In this document: positions 1 through 11,500 of the stretch, in pieces
How the letters are laid out: each line of letters opens with the position of its first letter
Numbering within the stretch: the stretch's first letter is position 1
DNA from: Actinernus sp. WN-2022
Lineage: Eukaryota > Cnidaria > Anthozoa > Actiniaria > Actinernidae
Reading direction: 5' to 3'
Length of the DNA: 64,000 nucleotides
Assembly (NCBI GenBank): GCA_030867875.1
Contig: JAOWCC010000655.1
Span: forward strand, 5,619,083-5,683,082
Notes under the pieces: generated by a model
What the model was told of the DNA's origin: nothing
The model's database searches: none
The model's input: the letters and a program-made list of their open reading frames with translations, nothing else
Translations under genes and position numbers: made by a program

Positions 1-960
1 AGGTTTAGAAGAAAAAAAGAAGATAACGGAAAATGAAACAATGAAATAAAACAATTATCACCAGCTACTAGCCAAGGAAAGGAGGATGTTTCACCAGCAT
101 GCTTTGCGCACCTAGTCCAATTATATCAAAGGCGATTGTCACGTGATGTAGTGGTTGAGGAACACCAGTATAGATCACACTTTTCACAAAGTAACTTTAA
201 ACATTTTTTCTCGATGAATCTGACATAATGTACCCTAGAATTGTATACTCGTATTTCTGGCACATATTTGATAAAGGAAGGTGCAGAGAAACGGCAAAAA
301 CTCTAGAAACATGACTGTGATGTTATGACAAGTTTTCAATTTTAGTTCTCGCGCGCTGTTGACGCCACCATCGGCCATTTTCGAACAAAGAGACTACTTG
401 TTTACGAGCACGCGACTGAATACAACAACAAAAACAAAGATAAAGCTCTTTTTCAATTTGTTCGTTTGAATTTTTGCTTCTGTATTATTAAAAATAAATC
501 ATTTAGTTTCGAGTGCAATCCAGAGTTAATTCAAACGAGTGAGGACGTAGGACGCCCTAGCATTAAAAGATTGTGAACTGAATGTAAACAAAACTAGTTA
601 AGTTGTTGTACGAAGAAAGGTTTTGGCACGTTTTTATCTCACGGCTATATCCTTCTCAATCATAGAGACTTCAGGAGACGTAAGCGTCAGACCATTTTTG
701 TTCAATGAATACATTTTGAATATGTATTGGTCGTTTCGTTGGACAAATCTTTGAGACAACCAATTAACGCGACTTTGAAACAATTGGCTTAGCGATCCTT
801 GTATAATTTATTCAGGCTACGATTTCGCCTAATTTCGAAAGATAAATTAACATTTTATTCAATCAAAAGACGAAAGAAGGATTAGTAGCCGGAACTTAAA
901 ATAATTTGCTTAAATATCATTGTTACAGTCAATTTACAATGTACTTCAACTAACGCACAA
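1..960. other. Gene-free left edge
   Basis: No open frame of note, no splice-bounded coding segment and no strong repeat recognised. Confidence 0.4.
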
Positions 961-969
961 GGCAATGAA

Positions 970-1158
970 TTGTTCAAATTGGCCAAGCTATCTTGGGTCT
1001 ATCTTAGATTAGAGAAACATACCCATACTAGAATCTTAAGATCTAACTCTGCACCTAGGTTACTTGTCCCTCTAGAACATGGCACATTTCAGGATTCGGC
1101 TGCAAAACTCTTTAACTCACTTTATTATTATTTCTATGATTATAGTAGATACCGCTAA
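970..1158 (+). mobile_element. LINE 3' fragment (C-terminal tail)
   Basis: The frame reads RILRSNSAPRLLVPLEHGTF then DSAAKLFNSL, the conserved end of cnidarian-type LINE ORF2 (RS-SAPRLLVP ... FG-RAF ... LWNSLP). It runs into a short TTATTA tail at about 1123-1135. Only about 60 codons remain. Confidence 0.6.
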
Positions 1159-1490
1159 CGATAATCCAACATGCGAGTTAGACGCTAGCTACGTCATAGC
1201 GCGTTTTGGGTAGTGCCATGCAACTTGCATGGTAGTGATCATAGGTGTATGGTTATTTTCCACCTACTAAGGCTAAAGTGGAATTTTGGACCACTTCTCG
1301 TGGAAATAAGTGGCCTAAATTTCCGCGAAAAACGTTTCTCCTTGAAATGATTGTTATTTTCCATCCAAGTGCATTGAATGTCATCACAAGCTCGCGAACC
1401 GACAGCCTTCCGCATTTCATGCCGCATGGCAGTCGTCGCGTCGAGTACAGAAACCATGCTTTTAATTCTGCCACATCACTTAATCAATTG

Positions 1491-1860
1491 TGATTTTAAG
1501 CTGCAACTTCATTCAAGCCACTTCTAAATGAGGGAGGGTTCCATTATTAACAGGAAATGCATAGGATTTTCCACCCCTCCCCCCTCAGTTTTGCAAGGTT
1601 CGCATTTCTTACCCCAAATTTGCAACCAATGGTTGTGTTCGTCATGTTTACTACCAAAACTATGATTTTTAAGCTGCAACTTCATTCAAGCCAATTCTAA
1701 TGGGGAGGGCACCGTTATTAACAGGACTGAAATGCATAGGATTTTCCACTCCTCCCCCTCAGTTTTGCATGGTTCCTATATCTTACCCCTAATTTTCAAG
1801 CGACATATTTTGTTCCAAAACTATAATTTTAGCGCTGCAACTTTATTTAATCCAGTTCTG
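1491..1860 (+). repeat. Tandem repeat, about 165-bp unit
   Basis: GATTTTAAGCTGCAACTTCA begins units at about 1492 and 1664, and a weaker third at 1826. TAGGATTTTCCAC and CCCCCTCAGTTTTGCA are shared. Confidence 0.7.
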
Positions 1861-2074
1861 GACAGGGAAATATAAAATGAAACTGTCCCAGCATGTTTTG
1901 CGGTCAAAACGGATAGGACGATGGATTTTTACGGATAGAAAGGAACATCGTAGAGACATGGCGTTTTCACCAAAATGTTACCCATGGAAAAATGCAGGGG
2001 GTCTTCTTAATTTGGTTGAGATTAACTTTCAGGGGGGAAATGACAGACAAAAGAAAATTTCAAAACGTCTTAAC

Positions 2075-2640
2075 CCTCCCTGAACTTCATACGCGCGAGC
2101 ATTACATTTTAAAAAATCTCCCTGGGTGAGATTACATCAGGTAGGCTTTCTATTATTTTCCCTAGCCATGTGCAACATACCAAACATTAAACCACGAATT
2201 ACAAATATTCCCTACCCCACCCCCCTGGAAATGGTATACCCATTTGTTTTGGCAACATGTCTCGTGATTGTCATGACAAAACTGATCGGTTCCTAAGTTT
2301 TCAAGTCCAATTCTCAGTCTGCCCATTTTCATGACTCGGTCTTCAAATAACTGTGATTGGATGGTTGTTCCTTTAGCAATGCACGATTCGTCACCGATTT
2401 CGATAAGATCAGCTTCAGTAAGGTAGATAGATCGGTTCCTAAGTTTTCAAGTTCAATACCGAAAGACAGAATTAACGTTAAACAGTTGCCCAGGCCTCGC
2501 TCGGCCAAGCAAAAAGCGAGAAAAACCGCCTTAACCCCCCTCCCCCCCTGAACTTCATTTGCGCGAGTAATACATCAAAACTTTGTTCTAGTGGACGAAA
2601 CTACATAGAATAGGCTGGTTTTCATTCCCTTAAAGTGCCC
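2075..2640. repeat. Diverged direct repeat around the exon-3 fragment
   Basis: CCCTGAACTTCATACGCGCG (2079) and CCCTGAACTTCATTTGCGCG (2546) start two related blocks, each followed by ATTACATC or AATACATC and TAGGCT. Confidence 0.5.
2308..2430 (-). pseudogene. Duplicated fragment of exon 3 of the Pls-like synthetase
   Basis: These 123 bp match 3841-3963 of exon 3 with four substitutions and no gaps. They cover residues about 1252-1293, one and a half turns of the third hexapeptide domain (around GDESCIAKGTTIQS). The copy has the same orientation as the gene and lies 1.4 kb past its stop. It is bracketed by a 23-bp direct repeat starting GATCGGTTCCTAAG (2284-2306 and 2430-2452), so it looks like an insertion of copied DNA. 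It has no splice signals and no start, so it is not a functional exon. Origin from an unseen paralogue is possible, but the near identity favours this gene. Confidence 0.85.
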
Positions 2641-3232
2641 CTACGATCAAATTTTGACATATCAATGTTTTTGCATATTCATAAAGTAGAGTTCATATAT
2701 TATTACCAGTTCAAATTGTTTTTCGATACAACGACAGGAAGTCTTATTTTTTTAGCTCCGAATATTGAATCTACACGTCCGCCATTACTGGAAGCCGTGC
2801 CCTTTGTTCAGCTTTAAACAAAGGTTTATTCACCGGAAATGATGTCATACACTTAACGCTCGCCTGCAGAACACAACGCCTGGAGGCATATTTCTACTAA
2901 AAACGTCTTCACGTACATAAGAAGAAAGTTATATTTATCTTTGCGAGGTTGGCTACTTTTTTATGCACGCTATTTCGCGCCACGAGGTTGTCGTGTTAAG
3001 TGTATGACATCACTTCCGGTGAATAAACCTTTGTTTAAAGCTGAACAAAGGGCACGGCTTCCAGCAATGGCGGACAGGATTTTACCGGTAAACTCTCCTA
3101 AAATTTGTGGTTTAAGATGCCCATTTGGGAATATTTTTTACTATTTCGGATATTTCTAATACTGATTGACCTATAGACACTGAAAAAGTGGCAAATCGAA
3201 ATGGTAAATTTTCGTCGTAGTGGCACTTTAAC
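2630..3232. mobile_element. TTAA-flanked MITE (TTAAAGTGCC family), copy 1
   Basis: Ends TTAAAGTGCC and GGCACTTTAA with long inverted arms; for example, a block around CCGTGCCCTTTGTTCAGC at 2796-2815 is inverted at about 3040-3065. TTAA lies at both outer edges, as expected for Kolobok or piggyBac-type target duplications. Confidence 0.75.
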
Positions 3233-3252
3233 TATGCGCTAGATACCGAACA

Positions 3253-3350
3253 TTAATTAATTAATTAATTAATTAATTAATTAATTAATTAATTATTAAT
3301 TAATTAATTAATTAATTAATTAATTAAATTATTTTATTAATTAATTAATT
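3253..3350. repeat. (TTAA)n microsatellite
   Basis: ATTAATTAATT repeated for about 95 bp with one ATTTTATT interruption, 210 bp past the synthetase stop codon. Confidence 0.9.
3333..3338 (-). terminator. Possible polyadenylation signal (AATAAA) of the Pls-like synthetase
   Basis: AATAAA occurs on the minus strand 225 bp past the stop codon, but inside an A/T-rich tetranucleotide tract where the word occurs easily. No better signal is closer. Confidence 0.2.
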
Positions 3351-3562
3351 ATTGTATTATTTCTATGATTATCGTTAGGAATTATTATTATTACAGAGAT
3401 AATTTCTTACCTAAAAATACAAGAAATTTGGCGGAAGAACTGCTACAAGACGGCCATTTTGCTCAAGCCTAATCGTAAATTCACGAGTTCGCAAAGCATG
3501 CTAGTGAACCATCCTCACAAACGCGATTTTGTATTTCCGTAAATAAACATCGATGAAAGTGA

Positions 3563-5516
3563 TTACACGCTTTCGAGTCTTTTGCATCGGGTCAAAGCGA
3601 CGGTGGTGACGTCATCAGTCCAAACATGCTGTTCTCTTGATTTCCTTGTTAGCTGCCAATCAATGTGATACCCATGATGCAGCTCGGCCGCCACTTTCTG
3701 TGCTGGTATTCCACAATACACAGAGTCCGACTCCAAGGTTTCTGACTTCATGCACAGCGACAGCGGCATAAGTGTACAGCGGTTTTCCATTTTAGCTCCA
3801 TACAACACGATTGCATCAGTACACACAGTACATTCATCGCCAATTCTCAGTCTGTCCATTTTCATGACTCGGTCTTCAAATAAGTGTGATTGGATGGTTG
3901 TTCCTTTAGCAATGCACGATTCGTCCCCGATTTCTATAAGATCAGCTTCAGTAAGGTAGATAGTGTCAAGATAAACTCGTTTGCCTATCTTAGCACCGAG
4001 AGCGCGGTACCACCAGCAAATAAAAGGTGTACCAAGGGAACTTGACAAGCCCATTGGCATCGCCACGCTTTCTTCGAGGGATGCAACCAGCTCAGAGCGC
4101 CAGACGAAGCTACTCCACAAGGGATGCTCACTTGGGTGGAATCGGCCGATTAGGATCCACTTTGATAACACAACAAATAGTAGATTGGAAAACACAATGC
4201 TCCATTCCCAGAATGCAACGGACACCCAAAATAAAGGAGTACCCTCTTCGAAATAGGTATAAGATACTTCTTCAATCAATACCCAGAATCCGTAGAGAGA
4301 GTACAGTCTGAGCATGGGCGGTAGAAGGAGTTTAAAGAATTCCCAGATGAGCCTGCTGAAGTAGAGGTACCATGGCGGGTTGAAGGTTCGTGAAGTGGGG
4401 TGGGTCTGGTTACTTATCGCCCTGACAGGCAGAAGGAATGGGGGCGAGCCAAGCCAGGAAGTTTTATTTTCTGCAATGTCTGGAGTGGAGCTCATGACAC
4501 CTATCAACACATCATTTCCAATGGATGACTCCGACTTGATGACACAGTTGTTTCCAAGAAAGGTCCTTTCTCCGATGCATGTCGGACCCAGGTAGAAACT
4601 ACCTGCTTTAAACGTCGCCCCGCCAAGAGAAACATGATCTGATACAAAGGAGCCTTTCTTAAGTTGCACAAGATCTGGTGTGAAGTTGAATGCAGTAGAT
4701 ATTTCGGAATAACTGCCTATCTTCATTCCAAGGGTTTTTAGCCAGATATTTGTATAAAGAGTTGCAAAGATCTCCTTCGTACTTATTGAGATCAACTGCA
4801 TAATTTTTTCCATGATCCAATACCTGATAAAGACCCATGAGTTGATGGAGTAGTTGCCTTCTTCGAGTCTTCCTACCAGGAACCATTTCAGCACCGAGGT
4901 CAACAGTAGGCCTGTAACTTGGACGAAAAGCGCTGCTGGGGGTATCACCATGGCAACAATTAGCCAATTTCTGCTCTCAAAGCTTTGTGTAAGATACGGC
5001 TCTTTGATAACAACGATAAACAGGCAAAAATAGGGAATAGAAAACACGGTAGTGAGCCCTCCTAGGAAGCCAAATTGGGCAAGAGGAACCCACCACGCCA
5101 ATTTCCAAGTGTCCCCTGTGTTGGTTGCCTCTGGTGAATCTCTGGGGTAGTTACTCGCTGGTGAACCCTGCAGATGAGAATTCTCATCAACAACCGTATT
5201 GTCAGGCACTAGTGTTAAGGGTTCTATACGAGAGTTCTTCCTGATCGTGCTGTTGAAGGTGATAACTGATCTAGCTCCGATACTGCAGTTTTCTTCGATG
5301 ATTATCCGACCAAGGAACAGCGTTCCTTTATCAACTCGATGCGTGGCTAACATTACGTCATGCTCAAGGGATGTTCCAGAGCCAACCTCAACCAAACTGA
5401 AGTCACAAGAGAGAGAGGATCCATAGTAGACGCCCTCACCCACCTTCGCTCCCATTATTCTTGCATAGGCGTTCATCAGAGACGTGCCAGAGAACAGGAA
5501 TGTTGGTACAAAAGCT
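3563..5516 (-). CDS. Exon 3 of Pls-like synthetase: three hexapeptide (C-like) domains with two TM pairs
   Basis: The acceptor is a pyrimidine tract ending CACTTAG (AG at 5518-5517). It completes Lys734 (AA|A) and continues AFVPTFLFSGT, matching the family pattern of a short helix before the first beta-helix. The AG at 5553-5552 would hit a stop two codons on, so it was not used. The exon holds three copies of a left-handed beta-helix acyltransferase-like unit, each opening with a LGAKIG-type turn (IMGAKVGEGVYYG, LGMKIGSYSEI, LGAKIGKRVYLD), separated by TM pairs. It ends with a cytosolic tail of about 40 residues and TAA at 3565-3563. All of the last half of the protein lies in this one exon. 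A partial copy lies at 2308-2430. Confidence 0.92.
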
Positions 5517-8500
5517 CTAAGTGAAAACGGAAAGTTTATGGTGATCACCAACTGCAATAATAAGTCTGATGCATGATCGTAAATAATGAGATATTACTAA
5601 TATATGTAATCCACTTAGAATGGAAAATCTACATTGAACTTGATCGTGAAATATTATTTAGAAGACACGTATTTAATTTTTTATCTAACTACCGAAAAAC
5701 TGGAATTCGTTTACCTGTGGCGAGGGAGAAGGAACTGGGGCGAGGACGGGGAAGAGAGAAAGAAAAAGATGCAACTCTTTCCGAATTGTTCCCCTTCCTT
5801 TCGGTCCCAGTCCCTTATCCCTAGCCACAGGTAACCCAGTCCCAGTTTGTCGGTAGTTTTCGGGTTTACTGAGTAGTTGCCAGCAGGAAAGCAAATAATT
5901 GTCATTACTCGGACCAGGCCTTTGGCCGCACGAGCCTTGAAGGCGCTGTGTCATGGTTTTGCGCATGTCTGGAATCAATGGTCGATTGGTGGCTGTTTAT
6001 TGGCTTCAAAGAGTTCAAGTCCCCTCCCCTAAAGTGCACCTAACACCTTTTGCAATTTTTATGCATACGAATCTTTGAAAGGTTTTGAGTACTTCTGCGA
6101 ATAAATTTTTGGCTTACAGAGAATACTCTATGTTCTATGCTTGTTTGAAATGGTGAAATTTTGACCTTTCCTGACCCATGACCTCGTAAGAAAAAGCCTG
6201 GGTCGATTCTTGATCTTACGTCACCTCATTAATGCATTATTGTCCATGGCGCCTTTCAATCACAACAACATCGATATATAGAGAATATACACAGTCTGTC
6301 AGTTGTTACTAAAGAAAACAGTTATTTTAGAGTAAATGCTAAATATTTATTCAAATTATTGCAAAGTCGAATGAGTTGGATGACGTAAGATCAAGAATCG
6401 ACCCAGGCTTTTTCTTACGCGGTCATGGGTCAGGAAAAGTCAAAATTTCACCATTTCAAACAAGCATAGAACATAGAGTATTCTCTGTAAGCCAAAAATT
6501 TCTTCGCAGAAGTACTCAAAACCTTTCAAAGATTCGTATGCATAAAAATTGCAAAAGGGGTTAGGTGCACTTTAATGCTTAATTGAAAGGATGTGCCTAT
6601 AACACCAAAAACAATATTTTTTGATTGAAACTTTAAACTTTCTTTAGAACTTAAAGCAAAAATGGGAGACTAAAACTCAACTGTATTTTTTTTACGGCCT
6701 TTCAAAGTTGAGAACCAGAACATGTGGCGGTCAGTTTTCAATTCCCTATGGGGGCCTGGAAACAATTGACCTGTGACGTGTATGTAGTAAGGCGTCCTTC
6801 CAATTCCATACAAACATCTCTTATTTCTGCGACACTTGAAAGCTCACCACATGGTAAATATCCAATGAAATGTCACAAAACTTGGTAAATTTACTAATTT
6901 CGATGTGCTCTTTCTTGTGATGGAGTTTATTTCATACTGATTAGACTATAATAGAACATTTTTCCTTTTTGAATTCTTTTTCTTATTCAGATTTTCCAAC
7001 TCCTTTGACTGAATAGCAAGACAATGGTCTAAATTAAAGGAACAAAAGAAACCGTGCAAATGATTCTGGTAGTTGTAGTAAAATGATGTCCGATTGACGT
7101 CACAACTCCAGGCCCTCACCAAGACTCACGCTGACTTCCAACTGGAAACAGAGAGCCCAAAACGGATGTTTTCCCTAACTTTGACGCCACTAAAATCGTC
7201 GAAATGTAGTTTTTTCACTTTATTTTTTCGAATTCTTAGTCAGGCGCTCAGTACAGAATCGATGTAAAAAAATCGTATTAGATGCTTAGCCGACTAATAA
7301 CCTATTTGTATTTTTACAAGTCGTGTGTCTTTTGGCGAGCCTTAAGGAGAGACAAAATGCGTATGACGAGTAAAAATACACAGCCGTATTATCTGATTAA
7401 CCGACTAATACTTTTTTATTTTATTATATAAATCTGCAAACAATACAAGTAAAAAGGCTTCCCAGTTGCAATCTCAAATACTTTAAAGGTTTGCTAGCGT
7501 ATAGGCGAATCGTTGTTTACGTTCTTTCCTCATTAGCAGACATCAAACTTCAAGCGACGTACATACAAACAGTCCATAAATCGAAAGAGATTGTCACATT
7601 TGATAATCACCGAAAACTTGAGAGTGATATGATAAATATATTTTGAGGATTGAGCGTTTAAAACTCTCAAAATTTACAAAGAATGTATGGCTGTCAGCCA
7701 CTCTTGCCCCCCAGCCCATTTTACAGTTTTCAAAAGTCAATTACTCCGTAAATATTTAACATATCAATCTCAAATTTTCGGTGGTTACAAAGTTTAAAAT
7801 TCTCTTTCAATTGATGTAGTCTGTTTGTTTGTAGCTTGAAGTTTAATTTATGCTAATTAGGCAAACATGTAAACAATGACGTCAGCAAGGATTGGCCTAT
7901 ACTTAGCGCGCGAGCCAGCTTGCCTGTTTCACGTGGTCTGAAATGGGGCAATAAACTGGCAAGCTGAAAGGGTCTATTACTAATATTAATTTTCTAGTGC
8001 GCGAAAACCTTTCAGAACGCGAACTTAAAATCCAAAAGCATTTTCTTGTAATCTTTGATCAGAGCTGTAGGCGATATAAGTTTTTTTAATTCGTATAATA
8101 AACAATTTATTACACGAAAAGTTGTGTAAATGCGGTTATGTTTTATTTTATTTTCTCGCCTTTCTGGCTCGAAAAAAATAAAAGTAACGTGACTCGTAAA
8201 ACACCCAGCCGTGTTTCAAAACTTTCCCTGTAATAACCACTCTATACGCCTATTTCAAAAAGGTTGTCCCGAAAACGACATTCCCATACCGAAATAAATT
8301 GTGGTTATATTCTGGTGAATTCGTTGATTTTGGGTCAAAAACTTTAAGACGAATGTTAATGGTGTCCTGCCAATCGATTTTTTCGAATTACACTGTAGTT
8401 TATCCGTTTCGCACAGCTCGATAGTTATAACCACAATGCAGTTCGGGCTGGGAATGTCGTTTGTGATTTGATCGGGACAACCTTTTTGAAAAAGGTGTAA

Positions 8501-11500
8501 ACCGCATTACAGTTCATTCGCACATTGCTGTCACTTCATACTAGCTTATTTTCTCCATGAACTGTTTTGAAAGCTTTTTGTTAATTAGAAATATACTCTA
8601 CAACGCATACTTACTTGGCCTGCTCTACAATCCACCACCTCACGTAATACATACTCCACAGGGTATAAGCACCAGGCTTTACTCTGCCAATCAGAGTTTT
8701 CTTTAAGAGGTACGCCCACAGTATAGTGGTGGTGATGTACAGCGGCATAGCAAGCATAACCACCCCAGTTACCAAGCACGTAACGCCCTGGACACCAGCC
8801 AGCTCGTAGACCAATGGGTACACGTCAATTAGGGTTAAAACCAAGTAAAACAGAAAGACCGAGGCACTTCCAGACACAGAAAATAACCAAATAGCTTGGA
8901 TGAACAAACATAAGATGTACCGAGGTTTGCCGGACGTGGGGCTACTTGAGATGTGAACAGAAACGTCTTTTGAATCCGTTTCAGAGCTCTTTGTCTTGAG
9001 AAATTCAGCCAGACCTGCTATAGTTGAATGAACATACAGATCCCTCACTGATAACTCGAGGCCTTTCTTTCGAAGCTCGCTTACAACCATCGCTGCGACG
9101 ACTGACTGGCCTCCTAGCTCAAAGAAGTTATCTCCAATGGAGATTCTGGGATTACATAACTTCGACTCCCAGACTTTGCAAACTACACCTTCTCTGTCGT
9201 CTCGCGGTGCAACGTAAGTTGCAGAGACATGAAAAGGCTGGGCCTCTATTTCTATGGCTATCAGTTTCTTCTTGTCAGTTTTGCCACTTGCAAGTGTTGG
9301 TATATCATCGTGTATTACATATCCGTTGGGGATCATATACTCGGGGAGAGATTTCTTCATATTCGTGACGGCGTCTTGAGCGTCGAAGCTTTTTGTTTTA
9401 TCCTCAAGAGTCATATGAGCAACAACGAACTGCTGACCAGGTGCAGACGAGGTCACAACCACTGCCACCAATTTAACATTCTCTTGCTTTTGTAGATGGG
9501 CTTCAATGCTCCCGATCTCGACTCTGAATCCTCGTATCTTCACTTGGTCGTCTATACGTCCAAGGTATTCCAAGTCGGCGTCTGTATTGAACCGTGCGAG
9601 ATCACCAGTTCTGTAGATCTTGCCATGGACAGCGTGAGTAATAAACTGCTGGCTGGATTTTTCAGGGAGGTTTCTGTATCCTCTAGCAAGACATTTCCCT
9701 CCAATACAGAGCTCGCCTTCGTCACCTTGCTTTACTTCATCCAAGTTATCGTCTAGCACATAGACGGAGTAATTCTTCAGTGGATTTCCGATTGTGATTT
9801 TCTTGTTGGGTTCTATTATACATGCTGTAGCCACGACCGTTGTTTCTGTGGGACCGTAAGAGTTGACGAGCATACGTCCCTCGGCCCAGACCACTAGATC
9901 TTCACCACAAGCGTCTCCACCAAGAATCAGAAGCTTGAGTTTTGGAAGACTGGTGCTAGTGACATTGATAGTACGCAGTAGGGTAGGGACGGTAGAGAAT
10001 ACTGTAATTCCCAATCGGAGGAGATGAGAAGGGAGATCTGGGCCTGACTGCATTAGTTCACAGGAAGCAGCAACAAGAGTGGCACCTGTTATAAATTATC
10101 ATAATAATTTGTAATAATTAGCCCAGCGAATGCGCTTTTGATGAGCCGGTCGCGCGCGCATCTCGCTAGTTTCCCGCCGAAACTAAAAAAAAACAATCAG
10201 CCCTGTTTCTAATTTTTGGTACGAATATGCAATGTTTCGCAAACACAAGAAAACTACTTAAAAGCTAAGCCTAAGACTCTAACAGGTTGAACTTTTCTTA
10301 ATTTGTAATTCACTGTGAGTTTACTAAGTTATAAAATTAGTCACTAAAACGTTCAAGCCGTCGGAAATTTGTATTTGAAACCAGAGCCTTCGTTCTTTCC
10401 GCCAGCGGAGCACAACGTTTGATCTCAAATCATCTGGGAAAAGGTTCTTTCGTCAAGAGATTTCCATATCAATGTATCTCCTCATGCGTTAACAAGAATA
10501 AACGAAACAATACACAAGGGAGCGTACACGTGATCTTAAATGGGGCAGTAAAACAGGGTCTATTACATTGTAATTGTAATAATGATAATATTAATTATGA
10601 TAATGAATCAGTTGTAATAATCCTATTGTGATTTGTATAAATATATTTCGTGGCATCGGCACTATTATTATCTGAATGGCCAGTGACCTACAGTGGCTCA
10701 CACCACAACATGTTAAAACATTTTGTGATTCATGTACAACATTAAACCAAGCTTAATTTGCTGATGCAGTGAAGCACTTGCAACCGGTTCTCCCTTCATA
10801 TAGGCAGACATGAATTACTACCAAATTGTATTGTATATTGTGTCCTATTGTATTGTGTATTTCGTTCTATTGTTTTGTATTGTGTTAATTCTATTGTATT
10901 TTGATAGCAATTCATGTATTGCTACATGAAGGGACCACCCTAACAACCCATTTCAGTGTTACGTGCAGCATAGGTGGTGTTTCAAGTTCTTTTAGACATT
11001 CATTCGACACAAAAATCCCGAAAAATGCTCTAAAAATCTATCCAGAAATTCCCCATTTTTTCCCTAAAAATCCCTCCAAAAATCTCTAAACATCCCAAAA
11101 AAAATCTAAAAATCTACATTTATCTCACAATTTTTTTAAGTGAAACCTCAGCCCCCCCCTCCGCCATGTTTGAAATTTGACTGACAACTTACTTCCATTG
11201 GAATGATGGGAAGCATTAGAAAAGAGAAACACCGCTGGCCAATTAGTCACCTATTAGTCACCAATTAGTAAACAATAGGCATAAAATTATCATTTCATCG
11301 GAATTCTAAATAAAGCGGCAAAGAAAATATAAAAAATTTTCTTAAAAATCATCTAAAAATCTCCCCAAATCCTATTTTTTTCTAAAAATCCCCAAAATTT
11401 CTAAAAATCTTCTGATCCTCTAAAAATCCTTAAAAAAAAAATTGTGTCTAAGCCTACATTAGACATAATCATTCCATGCAAATTTCCGTCACTTCTGGTC

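Larger units (their letters stand above)
5517..8614 (-). other. Intron 2 of the Pls-like synthetase (3098 bp)
   Basis: A GT-AG, phase 2 intron between the first membrane pair and the first hexapeptide domain. It carries inverted-repeat elements at 6030-6574, 7505-7880 and 8228-8512 and an interspersed repeat at 6805-6957. Short open frames at 5573-5978 on both strands are mutual shadows in low-complexity sequence. No gene is visible. Confidence 0.85.

Noticed and set aside
3750..4595. Plus-strand frames opposite exon 3
   Set aside because: They are antisense shadows of strongly coding minus-strand sequence and have no motifs.
5549..5557. Start of exon 3 as an independent gene at 5557, or splice at the AG at 5553-5552
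   Set aside because: The codon at 5557 is TTG, not ATG, and splicing there gives a stop two codons later. The acceptor at 5518-5517 keeps the frame and the family sequence.
10051..10053. Exon 2 starting at its own ATG as a separate gene
   Set aside because: It would begin in the middle of an adenylation domain. The acceptor at 10087-10086 restores the missing motif text from exon 1.
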